A program made the position numbers and the translations under genes. The notes beneath the pieces were generated by a model, which did not search any database, was not told the origin of the DNA, and saw nothing but the letters and a program-made list of their open reading frames with translations. DNA of 64,000 bases from Sipunculus nudus (Eukaryota > Annelida > Sipuncula > Golfingiida > Sipunculidae): the NCBI GenBank assembly GCA_026874595.1, contig CM049307.1, forward strand, positions 81,384,643 to 81,448,642, in the 5' to 3' direction. This document shows positions 47,201-54,856 of this stretch, piece by piece. Position 1 is the stretch's first letter; each line of letters begins with the position of its first letter.

Positions 47201-48471
47201 AGGCCTTGATATATAATGAGTTTGATATCCATACAGTGAAGAGTTTCTACAACATAAGCCCCCTCAATGCGACTGGCCAATTACATGTTCATTGACTGCC
47301 TGTTTACTACATAACAACGTCACAGGATCACACTATTTTGACACCGAAACATATGTTTCATGGTTTAATAAAAATAAAATTACTCTTGGATCCTCACTGT
47401 TAAACAGTTACTGACCTTTTTATCAGAGGTATATCAACCAGTTTAGTCGGGACAGGTGCGAACATCATCACATGGACAACTGGGAGCCTCACTGACTTGA
47501 GTGACTGAGAGTCAGAATTTTTTTATTACTTCTTTCTTAAACAGGCAAACTTTGGAGGGTGACATGCAGCCACAGGGTAGGTTTAACACATGTCAACACC
47601 TGGGGCCACCGAGTGGTGTGCAGTCTGAGGCTTATTTTGGCGAAACTCCCTTAGGGATATCAGACCCAATATATGGCAGGGCAAAATAATACTGAGTATA
47701 ATTAAACTTAGCTAATGTGATTATTGTTCTCTGAGGTAAGCAAGGTTTCATCCCATAAGCAAACCTGTAGCAATAGAAATTGAAAATAAATATAGGATTT
47801 TTTATCTCTTATGGCTGCTCTATTATTTAGTATTAACATTCTAAGATTTTCCTAAAATGAAAAGCAGATTCAATGCACGTTCCTCTGTAATTTTACATGA
47901 GTGTCATATCTTTTGACTGGGAAAATAATATATTGTCACACATAAAATGCCTTATTGTTCTACAGAGATGAAATACTGACATAATAAATGACAATAAACA
48001 TGTCAAAAACACCATAAAACCAAATATCCCTCTTTTCCACATTTTGCTTGTGTTTTTGTTTTGTACTAAAATGTGGAAAATCCAGATGAAAAGGAGTTTG
48101 TGCCTTTGAAAGTTTAGTTTTGTGCATATTTTATAATTTTTTCATTTCATTGTCATTTCTCATCCATTTCCATTTTTATTAACCAACTAAGTGAAAATAA
48201 CATTAACAGCTATCTTCAATGTTCAACACAAAGGTTGATGGCATGTCGTAATCTCCTTGTCAAAACTGCGTTGTAAAATTTACGACAATGAGGAACCATA
48301 CAATGATACAGAACTGTGATGTTTAGCTTTATAAGGCAGGGAGGGTTTGTGACATTTGAGGCGTGTTTGCCACCTGGCGGAGAGGGGGTTGAAAAGAATT
48401 TCTGCCCCCGCGCGCGGAAATAGAACGAAAATACATGGTTATATGGAACAGGATACATTACCTCTTGGCAT
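32205..48471 (-). CDS. PDAP1: PDAP1, 28 kDa heat- and acid-stable phosphoprotein (PP28 family), six coding exons
   Basis: The coding segments are, in transcript order, 48471-48462, 46870-46773, 46032-45973, 35082-34949, 34070-33919 and 32281-32205. They total 531 bases: 176 residues plus TGA. All five introns are GT-AG, with phases 1, 0, 0, 2 and 1. The start [12 protein letters not shown] matches the family's basic N-terminus. An acidic Glu/Ser segment (about residues 45-61) looks like a casein kinase II substrate. [15 protein letters not shown] (about 65-79) and [32 protein letters not shown] and RKQREEAA (about 96-145) are the PP28 domain signatures, and the C-terminus is Lys/Glu-rich helix. 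Mammalian PDAP1 is 181 residues. The family is a cytosolic phosphoprotein first described as associating with PDGF-A. Its exact role is not settled. No neighbouring genes are visible. Confidence 0.95.
33540..33705 (-). mobile_element. Harbinger-like MITE fragment in PDAP1 intron 5
   Basis: On the minus strand TTAGGCAAAAAAAACTTAAT is followed by TTTCTCAGGCACCGCCC, the same end block as the MITE at 27239-27571 (GGTTCTCAGGCACCGCCC). The other terminus is not recognisable, so it is a fragment. Confidence 0.5.
33919..34070 (-). CDS. PDAP1: PDAP1 coding exon 5
   Basis: Acceptor TTTACAG just before it, donor GTAGGT after it, 152 bases. Encodes [20 protein letters not shown] then [20 protein letters not shown], the most conserved part of the PP28 domain. 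The upstream Met-initiated reading frame here is intron. Confidence 0.96.
34949..35082 (-). CDS. PDAP1: PDAP1 coding exon 4
   Basis: Acceptor ATTTTTAG, donor GTAAGT, 134 bases, ending in phase 2. Encodes [20 protein letters not shown], then [12 protein letters not shown] and QLSRRER. It matches the start of the PP28 domain. Confidence 0.96.
35100..36149 (+). repeat. 46-bp minisatellite, array 1 (PDAP1 intron 3)
   Basis: About 23 tandem units of 46 bp with core GTTAACTTTATAAATG, RAGGCTTTACWCAATCATG and AATAAACAAGT. Individual units carry recognisable variants (for example GTATTTACAAG, AATACACAGG, ATATATTATCAAG). The variant order of the last 17 units is repeated in array 2 at 37342-38330. The array is cut at 36149 after ACTAAATCATG, where another repeat begins. 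Confidence 0.95.
36150..36796 (+). repeat. 290-bp tandem repeat with AGGTCA half-sites (PDAP1 intron 3)
   Basis: Slightly more than two units. AAGTCAAGTTTGAAAT (or its variant) starts at 36162, 36450 and 36740, giving periods of about 289-290 bp. Each unit has two copies of a TGACCTTGACCTTTGACCTC-like block (perfect at 36382 and 36672, variants at 36239 and 36529). It runs without a break into the 325-bp repeat at 36797, so the two may form one composite element interrupting the minisatellite. Confidence 0.85.
36797..37341 (+). mobile_element. repeat-cored element E2, 325-bp type, truncated (PDAP1 intron 3)
   Basis: Same unit as E1: TTCACCATATATGGCAATAT, CAAGGTCAAGGCCACT, GGTATTAAACGGCACGAAAA, TAGGTGGCGCCACCAG, then a second partial unit. 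After a (CGG)n run with one CAG (about 37289-37312) comes AAAACATAGTATCCCCC, the conserved pre-terminal block, but the hairpin and GATACAAT end are missing. The minisatellite resumes at 37342. Confidence 0.8.
37342..38330 (+). repeat. 46-bp minisatellite, array 2 (PDAP1 intron 3)
   Basis: About 21 units of the same 46-bp repeat. Its first 15 or so units repeat the variant order of array 1 from about 35385 onward, including the TTTTAAC, TATTAAC, AATTATG, AATAACAAG, AATACACAGG and ATATATTATCAAG units. It then continues past the point where array 1 is cut and decays after 38100. Confidence 0.94.
38331..38530 (+). repeat. GTGACCTCYGACCTCATTAAATAT repeat, copy set 1
   Basis: Contains CCTCCCACCTCATTAAATAT, GTGACCTGTGACCTTTTTAA and GGTAGGTCAACAAGGTGTCT. 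The same series of words recurs at 42660-43080, on the other side of the E3 region, in the same orientation. Confidence 0.7.
38560..38695 (+). pseudogene. possible C-terminal remnant of a LINE reverse transcriptase protein
   Basis: One plus-strand frame reads [20 protein letters not shown] followed soon by a stop, which resembles the Arg/Trp-rich C-terminal end of some LINE ORF2 proteins. The match rests on about 40 residues and I see no other domain nearby, so this is tentative. Confidence 0.25.
38866..39080 (+). repeat. 140-bp repeat-core fragment
   Basis: Contains GGGTGGCACCACCAGTCTTG, CAATTTCAGGCTGATATATC and GATGGCGACACCTGACTTG, the alternating layout of the E3/E4 core units. No termini are present. 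Confidence 0.65.
39170..39420 (+). repeat. short imperfect tandem repeats (CTGCACTGAATGAACTCTTG)
   Basis: Several copies of GGCTGCACTGAATGAACTCT-like units and, in the middle, three or four copies of GATGAGGTGATCACATGCTA-like units. A local tandem array without coding value. Confidence 0.75.
39480..40311 (+). repeat. about 180-bp tandem repeat, left part (CCATAACTCAGCCAAA)
   Basis: Units with CCATTTGAACAAACTTGA, ATTTGGCCCAGTGGTTTTTG, GAAGAAGATTTTTGTAGCC and CAGCTTCCCATAACTCAGCC recur at roughly 175-180-bp spacing. The array is interrupted at 40311 by element E3 and resumes at 41766. Confidence 0.8.
40312..41765 (+). mobile_element. repeat-cored element E3, apparently complete (PDAP1 intron 3)
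   Basis: It is 1,454 bp. At the 5' end a hairpin (40316-40346) has stem GTAGTCG, loop ACAAG and CGACTAC, with ATAC/GTAT at its base. The core is about five higher-order units of 278-280 bp (starts near 40601, 40879, 41157 and 41437), each a dimer of diverged 140-bp halves with GGTGGCGCCACC-type palindromes. After a short (CGG)n run at about 41704-41716 comes AAAACATAGTATCCGC and a strong 3' hairpin (41733-41762; GTATCCGC paired with GCGGATAC, AAAAC paired with GTTTT), ending GATACAAT. Left and right flanks together rebuild the unit seen intact at about 40130, so this is a real insertion without visible target duplication. No coding capacity is seen. Confidence 0.85.
41766..42440 (+). repeat. 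about 180-bp tandem repeat, right part
   Basis: Continues the array broken by E3: TAATGTGTGAGATTTAGG, ATTTGGCCCAGTGATTTTTG, CAGCTTCCCATAACTTAGCC, then more diverged units to about 42440. One GCAGGTGGCGCCACCA palindrome occurs near 42048. Confidence 0.78.
42660..43080 (+). repeat. GTGACCTCYGACCTCATTAAATAT repeat, copy set 2
   Basis: GGTGACCTCTGACCTCACTG, TCGGTAGGTCACCAAGGTGC and GTGACCTCCGACCTCATTAA, with further diverged units. It corresponds to 38331-38530. Confidence 0.72.
43081..45972. other. remaining PDAP1 intron 3 sequence, mostly unassigned
   Basis: No antisense or nested gene is certain. A plus-strand open stretch (about 43607-43760) with a good splice donor CTGGTAAGTG at 43758-43767 reads [20 protein letters not shown] and looks more protein-like than its surroundings, so it may be a lone exon or relic. 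A GTTAGTTC/GAACTAAC inverted pair lies at 44188-44220, and a short direct repeat (AACAAAGAGAAGTGGATTAT) occurs twice near 45270 and 45316. Confidence 0.3.
45973..46032 (-). CDS. PDAP1: PDAP1 coding exon 3
   Basis: Acceptor ATTACAG, donor GTAATG, exactly 20 codons in phase 0, encoding [20 protein letters not shown]. This acidic Ser/Glu stretch is the likely casein kinase II target region. Confidence 0.92.
46188..46211 (+). repeat. 24-base poly-G run in PDAP1 intron 2
   Basis: Uninterrupted G on the plus strand, so poly-C in the PDAP1 transcript, about 155 bases upstream of the exon 3 acceptor. Length is likely variable and sequencing error is possible. Confidence 0.95.
46773..46870 (-). CDS. 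PDAP1: PDAP1 coding exon 2
   Basis: Acceptor ATTTCAG, donor GTAAGG, 98 bases. It completes the Gly codon split after exon 1 and encodes [20 protein letters not shown] followed by [12 protein letters not shown]. It aligns with the conserved KGGHKG/YTSPEEI region of the family. Confidence 0.95.
48462..48471 (-). CDS. PDAP1: PDAP1 coding exon 1 (start codon)
   Basis: Ten coding bases, ATGCCAAGAG, followed by donor GTAATG. They supply MPR plus the first base of Gly, joining in frame to exon 2 to give MPRGGKR, the family's conserved N-terminus. A purine is at -3. A first coding exon this short is easily missed by gene finders. Confidence 0.88.
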
Positions 48472-48720
48472 TTCTAAACAAGCTTCTATTTAGAGTTGTT
48501 TCTCTCCGATACTACGTGTGATTTGGACCAACGTATGGTAAAGAACTAAGCGGGGTCTTGCTTCACTCCGGACCGGACCGGATCTCTTAGTTTGCTTCAC
48601 TCAATGCAATATCCGGTTGACATGCGCAGTTGTACTGAATCCGTCATACTAAGCGCCTAACACTGCCACTCGCTGCCGTGGGGGAGACCTGCTGTGTCGT
48701 TATGCTTCGTTCGTTACCGC
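48472..48720 (-). promoter_or_regulatory. 5' untranslated and probable promoter region of PDAP1
   Basis: GC content rises here compared with the surroundings, with CCGGACCGGACCGGA near 48570 and duplicated TTGCTTCACTC words. No TATA box is placed convincingly. The transcription start is not determined. The left arm of a 38-bp inverted repeat overlaps its distal end. Confidence 0.4.
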
Positions 48721-49106
48721 TCGGAAATATGGTAATTACGAGTTTCCCATTTGAAAATACCGTTCGAAACGTGATCCGAGTGGAACGTACCACTGGGAAA
48801 CTGGGATTTTGCGGAGTGTGATGATCAGTTCCACTTAGCGACCTTCACCTTTATTCACAGCTTTTCGAGATGCAGGGAGCATTTAAAGACACCAATATAT
48901 ATTTGACATTAAAGTTCCAAATGACAAATAAAATTGAACAAATGTGACATGAAACATATTTTATTGATCAGTTTCTTTTTAGTTACTAAAACTACCTAGA
49001 CATCCGATCAGTGAGTCTTTTGTTGGGTACCGAACGTGTCCAAGTCGTACGGACGACCTGCCATCTGGTAATTACCATATTTCCGAGCGGTAACGAACGA
49101 AGCATT
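48702..49106. repeat. 38-bp perfect inverted repeat with 329-bp spacer
   Basis: The left arm is 48702-48739, starting ATGCTTCGTTCG and ending GGTAATTAC. The right arm is its exact reverse complement at 49069-49106. Identity stops abruptly at both edges. It lies upstream of PDAP1. The spacer shows no gene. Confidence 0.93.
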
Positions 49107-49390
49107 TTCACACGAATTAGGGCGATTACGGCCACCAGCCTTAAATCAACCATATCGGCCGCCAGCCGGCAACTATTTCGGCTGCAACCCCGACGGGGCG
49201 ACTGTTGGGCTGAAATGGTTGACTGGCCAGAGTCAAGGTCCAGCGCAGTGGTGGCGGTCGAAATGAATGCCCGCTGGGCGTTGGCGGCTAATATGTTTGA
49301 TTTGAGGCCACGGCCATGTACTTGTCTACAAATCGTCAGCATGTGTGCCAGCATTTTCAATATTTTCCAGATTACATATATTTCATAAAT
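49107..49390. other. GC-richer block with open frames on both strands, unknown
   Basis: Open for about 120 codons in one frame on each strand (48992-49360 minus, 49011-49388 plus). No domain is recognised in either. It contains an inner inverted pair around ATCAACCAT/ATGGTTGA. It may be a relic gene, a divergent first exon or mobile DNA. Confidence 0.25.
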
Positions 49391-50503
49391 TAATCAGTGT
49401 TTTGTAACATCCATGATGCTGTTTTTTATAATACATTTCTGATAATTTTTTTATATTTATTTTGTAAAACAAGATAGTAATAGTTCATCAATATTTTAAG
49501 ATGCTACCTTAATTAGGCCTATATTAAGATATTGAACACTTTAAAAACGTTAGAAATATGCCCCTATAGAACATTTCCTGAAAATGTCATAGAGATATAA
49601 ACAGAAAGTATAATAGAAACATAAAATGTTCTGGAAATGTTTCTAACAGGTTGTTTCGATAAAATGATTTAATTATTGTTCATGTATAAATTGACTATAA
49701 TCTTTTTATGTTCCATTGAGCAAACATTTTCATCAGATTTATTTATCTCTTAGACTCCTACCGAATCTATTAGGTAATAAATTTGATGCTGTGATCACGT
49801 TGCTGGTTTGTTGTATGCTTATCATCGTCAGAGCATGAAATACTCAGTCAGCAAATAAAAACCGATATTTATAAGAGGTGCTCCAACATACACCATTAAA
49901 TCGTACCCGTTTGAGATGTAGCAAATATGTTTACCGTAAGAAGTCACATATTCCTTGTGTACCATGAAGAGACTGAATTATAATAAGCCCTATATATTAT
50001 TATTATTGACGCAAATGTATATAAACTCCGTCTGGGCCAAGAGTATACTATTGAATGATCAGTATGTCGAAAGTATAGGCCCTTATTGTTAAGAAAATGA
50101 ATTTATGCAAGTTTCTCTCCTCTTGCTCTTGGTAACTTCCGGTTGTAACAGCAAAAAAAGTGAACTCCGGGAGCATATATATAAAGGGTGTTAACACTTT
50201 AACAGACGCATATTTAAATATTGATGCAGCTAGCTATACAGAACGTTTATTAATTTTCTATATACAATTAATGGAGTGACTATTTATTGAACAACGAGCC
50301 ATACAATTATATGTCAGGGTATTTCTACAAAAAAAAGTCGCATTTCAAGTGTTTTCTTGGAGATTTTTTTTTAAATCTTGATTTTGATATAACAAAACTT
50401 AATTTGTATAAAAATATCTTTAGAATTATTGAATAATGCCAGTAGTGCATTTTTCAGTTTCCATTTTAAATAGTCTAGGTAAGGGAGAAATATGAACCTT
50501 TTT
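49391..50503. other. unassigned AT-rich DNA
   Basis: No gene or recognised repeat. Confidence 0.4.
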
Positions 50504-51505
50504 CTCGACACCGTTACACGATGTAAAATCTCACTTGTAGATTTCAGAAATTTTTTTCACTTGATTTTTTGTGATTAACGATAAAATATAAATTAATAGC
50601 CTTTGATAAAATCAAAACATAAATTATAGTTATAAACTGAACAAAAAAGCTTGTAGAAAAGAACATATTTTATTCTTTTTAATTTAACTTTTGAAAACAA
50701 AAATTGTCTTTATTTCTTCTTCTTTTTGCTTCAAGAGGGGTGCATTTGCAGGGATTTACCGGACAAAGTACTTTGGTACATCTACCTTCAGAATTTGAGT
50801 CGAAATACCTGGTAATTTTTTTTGTATTCACAGAAAATAAAATGAAAACATGGTTTTAAATCCTCTTGAATACGGTGTTGAGCATATATAGATAACTATG
50901 TTGAGAATAGGTAACGATGTTGAGCTTCTGATTATAAAAATAACCGTTGTGACTCCTGGAATACCAGTATTATGTATAAAAACAAGCAAATACCTACTTG
51001 AATAGAAGAAATGCAAATGTTTAAAATATTTAGCCCGAAATATGTTTCAAATTCTATTTCATATATTGCATTTAATACCAAGTTCTAGACACCGTTACCT
51101 TGCTCTCGACACCGTTATTTTTCATGCAGGTAACGGTTTCGAGTGTTAACGGTGCTGAGATTTTTCATCTATATGTCAGATGCAGGACAAAAATTACTTC
51201 CATACCGTCCCTGAGAGGGCAACACGAGTTATCAATACATGAGCAAGAAGAGGAGGCCATTTTCCAGGAGTTACATGTGACGGTTAATTTTTCGCAAGTG
51301 TAACGGTGTGGAGTCTAAATAAACATACGGTGATTTTTTCAACCCTTTAATGATTAACAGACAACTTTAATATGACAGTTACTCAATTTAATTATGGTTT
51401 ATGTGTACAGAATTTTCTTAACTCTAATAAACGCTGCTCCCTGCATCAGCAAAGAAGTTTCTGTTCAGGTGCTGCGAGGTCAAAAGTTCAGGTAACGGTG
51501 CCGAG
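50504..51505. repeat. cluster of seven TAACGGTGTCGAG-like motifs in both orientations
   Basis: Copies on the plus strand: TAACGGTTTCGAG 51131, TAACGGTGCTGAG 51147, TAACGGTGTGGAG 51301, TAACGGTGCCGAG 51493. Reverse-complement copies: CTCGACACCGTTA 50504 and 51105, CTAGACACCGTTA 51086. Two facing copies pair around 51105-51143. The sequence between shows no conserved protein. Confidence 0.85.
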
Positions 51506-52424
51506 TATTTTTTGGTGGGACATACTTTTTATATCCAAATTTTGGTATTAAAAACAAAACGGTTGGGTAAAATCAAGCAAATATATCATCATAATCAACT
51601 TTCACCGCTCTGACCACGTGGAAAGCAAAATCTATATAAATGGAAAAGTATTTACAGAATAACGCTGTTTTGAATTTAAGTTCCGAGTAAAAGGGTCACC
51701 GGAAATTTAAGGGTATTGCAACATTTGCAGCTTTTTTCTTCTGTATGTATTTCTGGCCGACTTAAATTATTTTTATCTCATAATAATGGTTATAGCTTTA
51801 GCAACAATTTGAATGGTTATTCATGCCATTTTTAGCATTCGCTTATATCTCAGTAACAAATGAAGTTTCGGGACATGAAATGCGACATTTTTTTGTAGAA
51901 ATACCCGTCGATGCTCCATGCAGATTCGTAGGCCTATCTTGAAGTCACTCCTTAAGTGGCCTGTAGCACTATCCATGCCAACCATGGTCAAATTATACAT
52001 AGGCCCACTGTAACTAACTTCTGAGTGGCTTGCTTTAAATGTTACATGTGTGACTAAATATATGTTATACTTTCTGTTAGGACAGTGAGCTAGGAGTTTT
52101 GTTTTCCATTTGAACATAAAAAGGTGTTAATTTCTTTTTATTATTTCATATTATTATAAAATTTATGATAAGCTTCACATTTTTTACCTCCGACTTCCGA
52201 ATAATAGTCCGTACCTCCGACTTACGAATTTTAACCACTGCACAGGTCAAGCAAAGTATTCCAAATGTCATTATATAATCATATACTGCAATTGCCTATG
52301 AACAAAATATTAATATAAATTTAGTAAAAAGAACCCAATTCCTGGAGGAAAAACATTTGTTTTCTATTTATTTTCCACACCAAAAAAAAACAAACATGAG
52401 GATGTGTGATTTATTAAAAAACGT
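51506..52424. other. unassigned DNA
   Basis: No gene or element is recognised. Open stretches on the minus strand (51821-52117) show no domain. Confidence 0.4.
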
Positions 52425-53230
52425 ACTGGCACACATGTCCATGCGTCTTTGATGGCGTTCTTGTACACAAAACTGGTGTCGCCACCTACAATGATTTTTG
52501 CACAGAGTATGTACCTGCTTATGGGGCCTGGACAGCTGAGCGGTAAAACGCCCGGCTGTCTCCGCTGGCGACCCGGGTTCGATCCCAGGTGGTGCCATGA
52601 GGGTGGGTTGTAGTGGCCCGCCTAAGGTCGATGGTTCTCTCCGGGTTCTCAGGCTTCCTTTCTCACTACCAACTCCAACTCTATCAGTATCTTCTAATTT
52701 CGCCATAAATATCTAACGGTATACCGAATCAATCTGACGAACCGTGCGGGCCGGATATTCCGGAGACCCGTGACTAGCTCGAGTGCCGACTTCACTTTCA
52801 GTCAGTGTACCTGCTTATTTCTCAGGAGGGATTTGATGTATCAACCTGAAACTGAGCATTTCAATACCTATCGGATAGCTTTATTTTATACAAGACCGGT
52901 GGCGCCATCTCCAATAATTTTTGCATAGTGTATGTCCCTGCTTATTTCTCAGGAAAGTTTGACAAATCAGCCTGAAACTGTGTATGTCCATACATTGCGG
53001 ATAGTTTTGTTGTATACAAGACTTGTGGCGCCACTTTTTTTTTTTTTTTTTTTGCAATTGTTTTTTTAAGGTTCCTTAGCATCTCTGTACATAGCTCAAG
53101 AGTAGTTTGAAGTATCTGGCGTAAATGTTGCATGTCCATACATATTCGATTGTTTTCTCATACACAAGACTGATGGCGCCAGCTACAATCGTTTTTGTGT
53201 TGTGCACAGCCATTCCAGTATTTCAGGAGT
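52425..53230 (-). mobile_element. 140-bp repeat-core element fragment with nested SINE
   Basis: Minus-oriented core units of the E3/E4 type: GTACACAAAACTGGTGTCGC, TTATACAAGACCGGTGGCGC, GTATACAAGACTTGTGGCGC, TACACAAGACTGATGGCGCC at roughly 140-bp spacing once the SINE is removed. A poly-T run at about 53034-53053 interrupts one unit. Neither hairpin terminus is present. Confidence 0.75.
52523..52806 (+). mobile_element. SINE family B, full-length, with 12-bp target duplication
   Basis: GTACCTGCTTAT occurs at 52511-52522 and again at 52807-52818, immediately flanking the element. The tRNA-like head has A-box-like CAGCTGAGCGGTAAAACG and B-box GGGTTCGATCCC (52575-52586). The body contains GGCCCGCCTAAGGTCGATGG and TTCTCTCCGGGTTCTCAGGC, similar to the central block of many animal SINEs. 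There is no open acceptor-stem pairing, so it is not a tRNA gene. It sits inside one 140-bp core unit. A related, older copy lies at 7990-8245. Confidence 0.9.
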
Positions 53231-53482
53231 GACGTTTGTGTTATTGGTGCAGATACTGGTTTTTTAAAATGTTTAGTACCTGCATTGTATTGTACTTCGA
53301 AAGTAAAGGTCAAGCATGCAATCATGGAAACATTATACCTGATGTATATCCAGTTGCACAGGTTCGCATAAGGCTTTGTTCATGTTTTATTGATTTTTGG
53401 CAGAATTGTTGGACCTTTTACAATGAAAGGATTACGAGATTCTTGCGTTAACAAAGCTAGTAGATTTATTGTATTAACAAAC

Positions 53483-53668
53483 CAGGCGCGGATCCAGCAT
53501 TTTTCGCAGGGAGGGGTCAACGGGTGTCATGCATAAAACTTGTCTAAAAAAGGTCGTTGGTCGAGAGCTGAGGGATCCCGACCCCCCCCCCCCCCCCCCA
53601 ACCCCCGTCATGCATAAGATTTGTATAAAAAAGGTCGTTGGTTGAGAGCCCCTCTAGATCCGCTCCTG
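53483..53668. mobile_element. 186-bp hAT-like MITE with internal duplication
   Basis: The left end is CAGGCGCGGATCCAGC and the right end in reverse complement is CAGGAGCGGATCTAGAG, a terminal inverted repeat of about 15 bp. CAAAC flanks both sides (53478-53482 and 53669-53673). The interior is a direct duplication: GTCATGCATAAAACTTGTCT and AAAAAGGTCGTTGGTCGAGAG recur after a poly-C run as GTCATGCATAAGATTTGTAT and AAAAAGGTCGTTGGTTGAGAG. hAT elements normally leave 8-bp duplications, so the 5-bp repeat may be a decayed one. Confidence 0.78.
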
Positions 53669-53673
53669 CAAAC

Positions 53674-54856
53674 TGAGCTCTATGGGTATGTTACCATAGA
53701 TGTACAGGCAACATAAATTAATGGTTCCATATCCAGCTTCTGTGTTAGATAAAACAATGATTGCTTTAGGTATTTTGTGAACAAACGCACAAACACACAC
53801 ACACACACGAAAGAGGATGAAAGCATACCCTCCCCGGGATATATTTTACAGTTATTCATAACGGTCTAAATATATATAGATCAATATAGTATATTTATAT
53901 ATAATCATCAAAACGTGAAAAGTGGTCTAAAAAATTAGAATAAAAAGTAAAAAATATGATTAAGTAAAACATAAAATATTATTGAAACTGTAGTCATTAA
54001 TGTTCGTATGAGAAAATTTTTGGAATTATTATATTGGAAATATTGGATTTTAGCGACCTCGATGAGAGTTCAACTTTTGCTTGTTCGACATTCTGTTTAT
54101 TTATATGTTATCAGGACGAAAATTTAAACCTTTAACCTTTGAAATTATTAAATGATTTAAATCACCCAAATTTATAGTGACAGACGCTGCCTGATATTCC
54201 CGGTACAGTGTGTACAGTAATATACCTCACACAGCTGGTTGTACGGCCGATATAACCGAGAAAATCAATAAACGGGCTGAACAATTCATGATTTCACTCC
54301 AATTTACGTACTAAACAGCTGAAAAACAAATATGCCTTGCCTTGGTGGAAATCGAAACATGAATCCATGTAAGCAGAGAAAGACAAATGTGATCACCAAA
54401 CAAGACCATAACTGAAGTTTTACTATTAAGATGAATACGAGACGGATTATTCAAGCTGACGAATACATCAGAGAGGGCAGTAAGCGTTACAAAGTCAAAG
54501 CGAGGTCGTCGTCATTCAATAGTATCAGAGGCCGCTCTTGTTCTGGCGGGCAGAGCTGACCTGTGATGTAACCATTGAATTTATCAATCCTGGCACACAC
54601 TTGTATGCTCGGCCTTTATAACACACAGCAATTTTTGATCAGGATGATGGTAATATACCGGATCTGGTGACCCATTGTGGTCGTGGAGGTGGTCATGCGG
54701 TTTCTGAGTGCTTTCTACTTTTTAACTGATATTCTAAGGAGGAAGCGAACATGTTTTCAAACCTGGGGGTCATGAGGTAAAGGAAATTCTACAAATATGA
54801 GCCCTTCAGTGGCCAAAGTACCTATTTTGGGGAGTCGGTAATCGTAATAAACAGCT
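53674..54856. other. unassigned DNA
   Basis: A (CA)n run lies near 53789-53808. No gene recognised. Confidence 0.4.

Noticed and set aside
48992-49388. 122- and 125-codon frames on opposite strands as genes
   Set aside because: No known motif in either, both cover the same GC-rich block and include the inverted-repeat arm. Kept only as an unknown block.
52523-52600. tRNA gene on the plus strand
   Set aside because: A- and B-boxes are present but no acceptor stem pairs, and the sequence continues into a SINE body with a target duplication. The heads at 2735, 17587 and 18003 were rejected as tRNA genes for the same reason.
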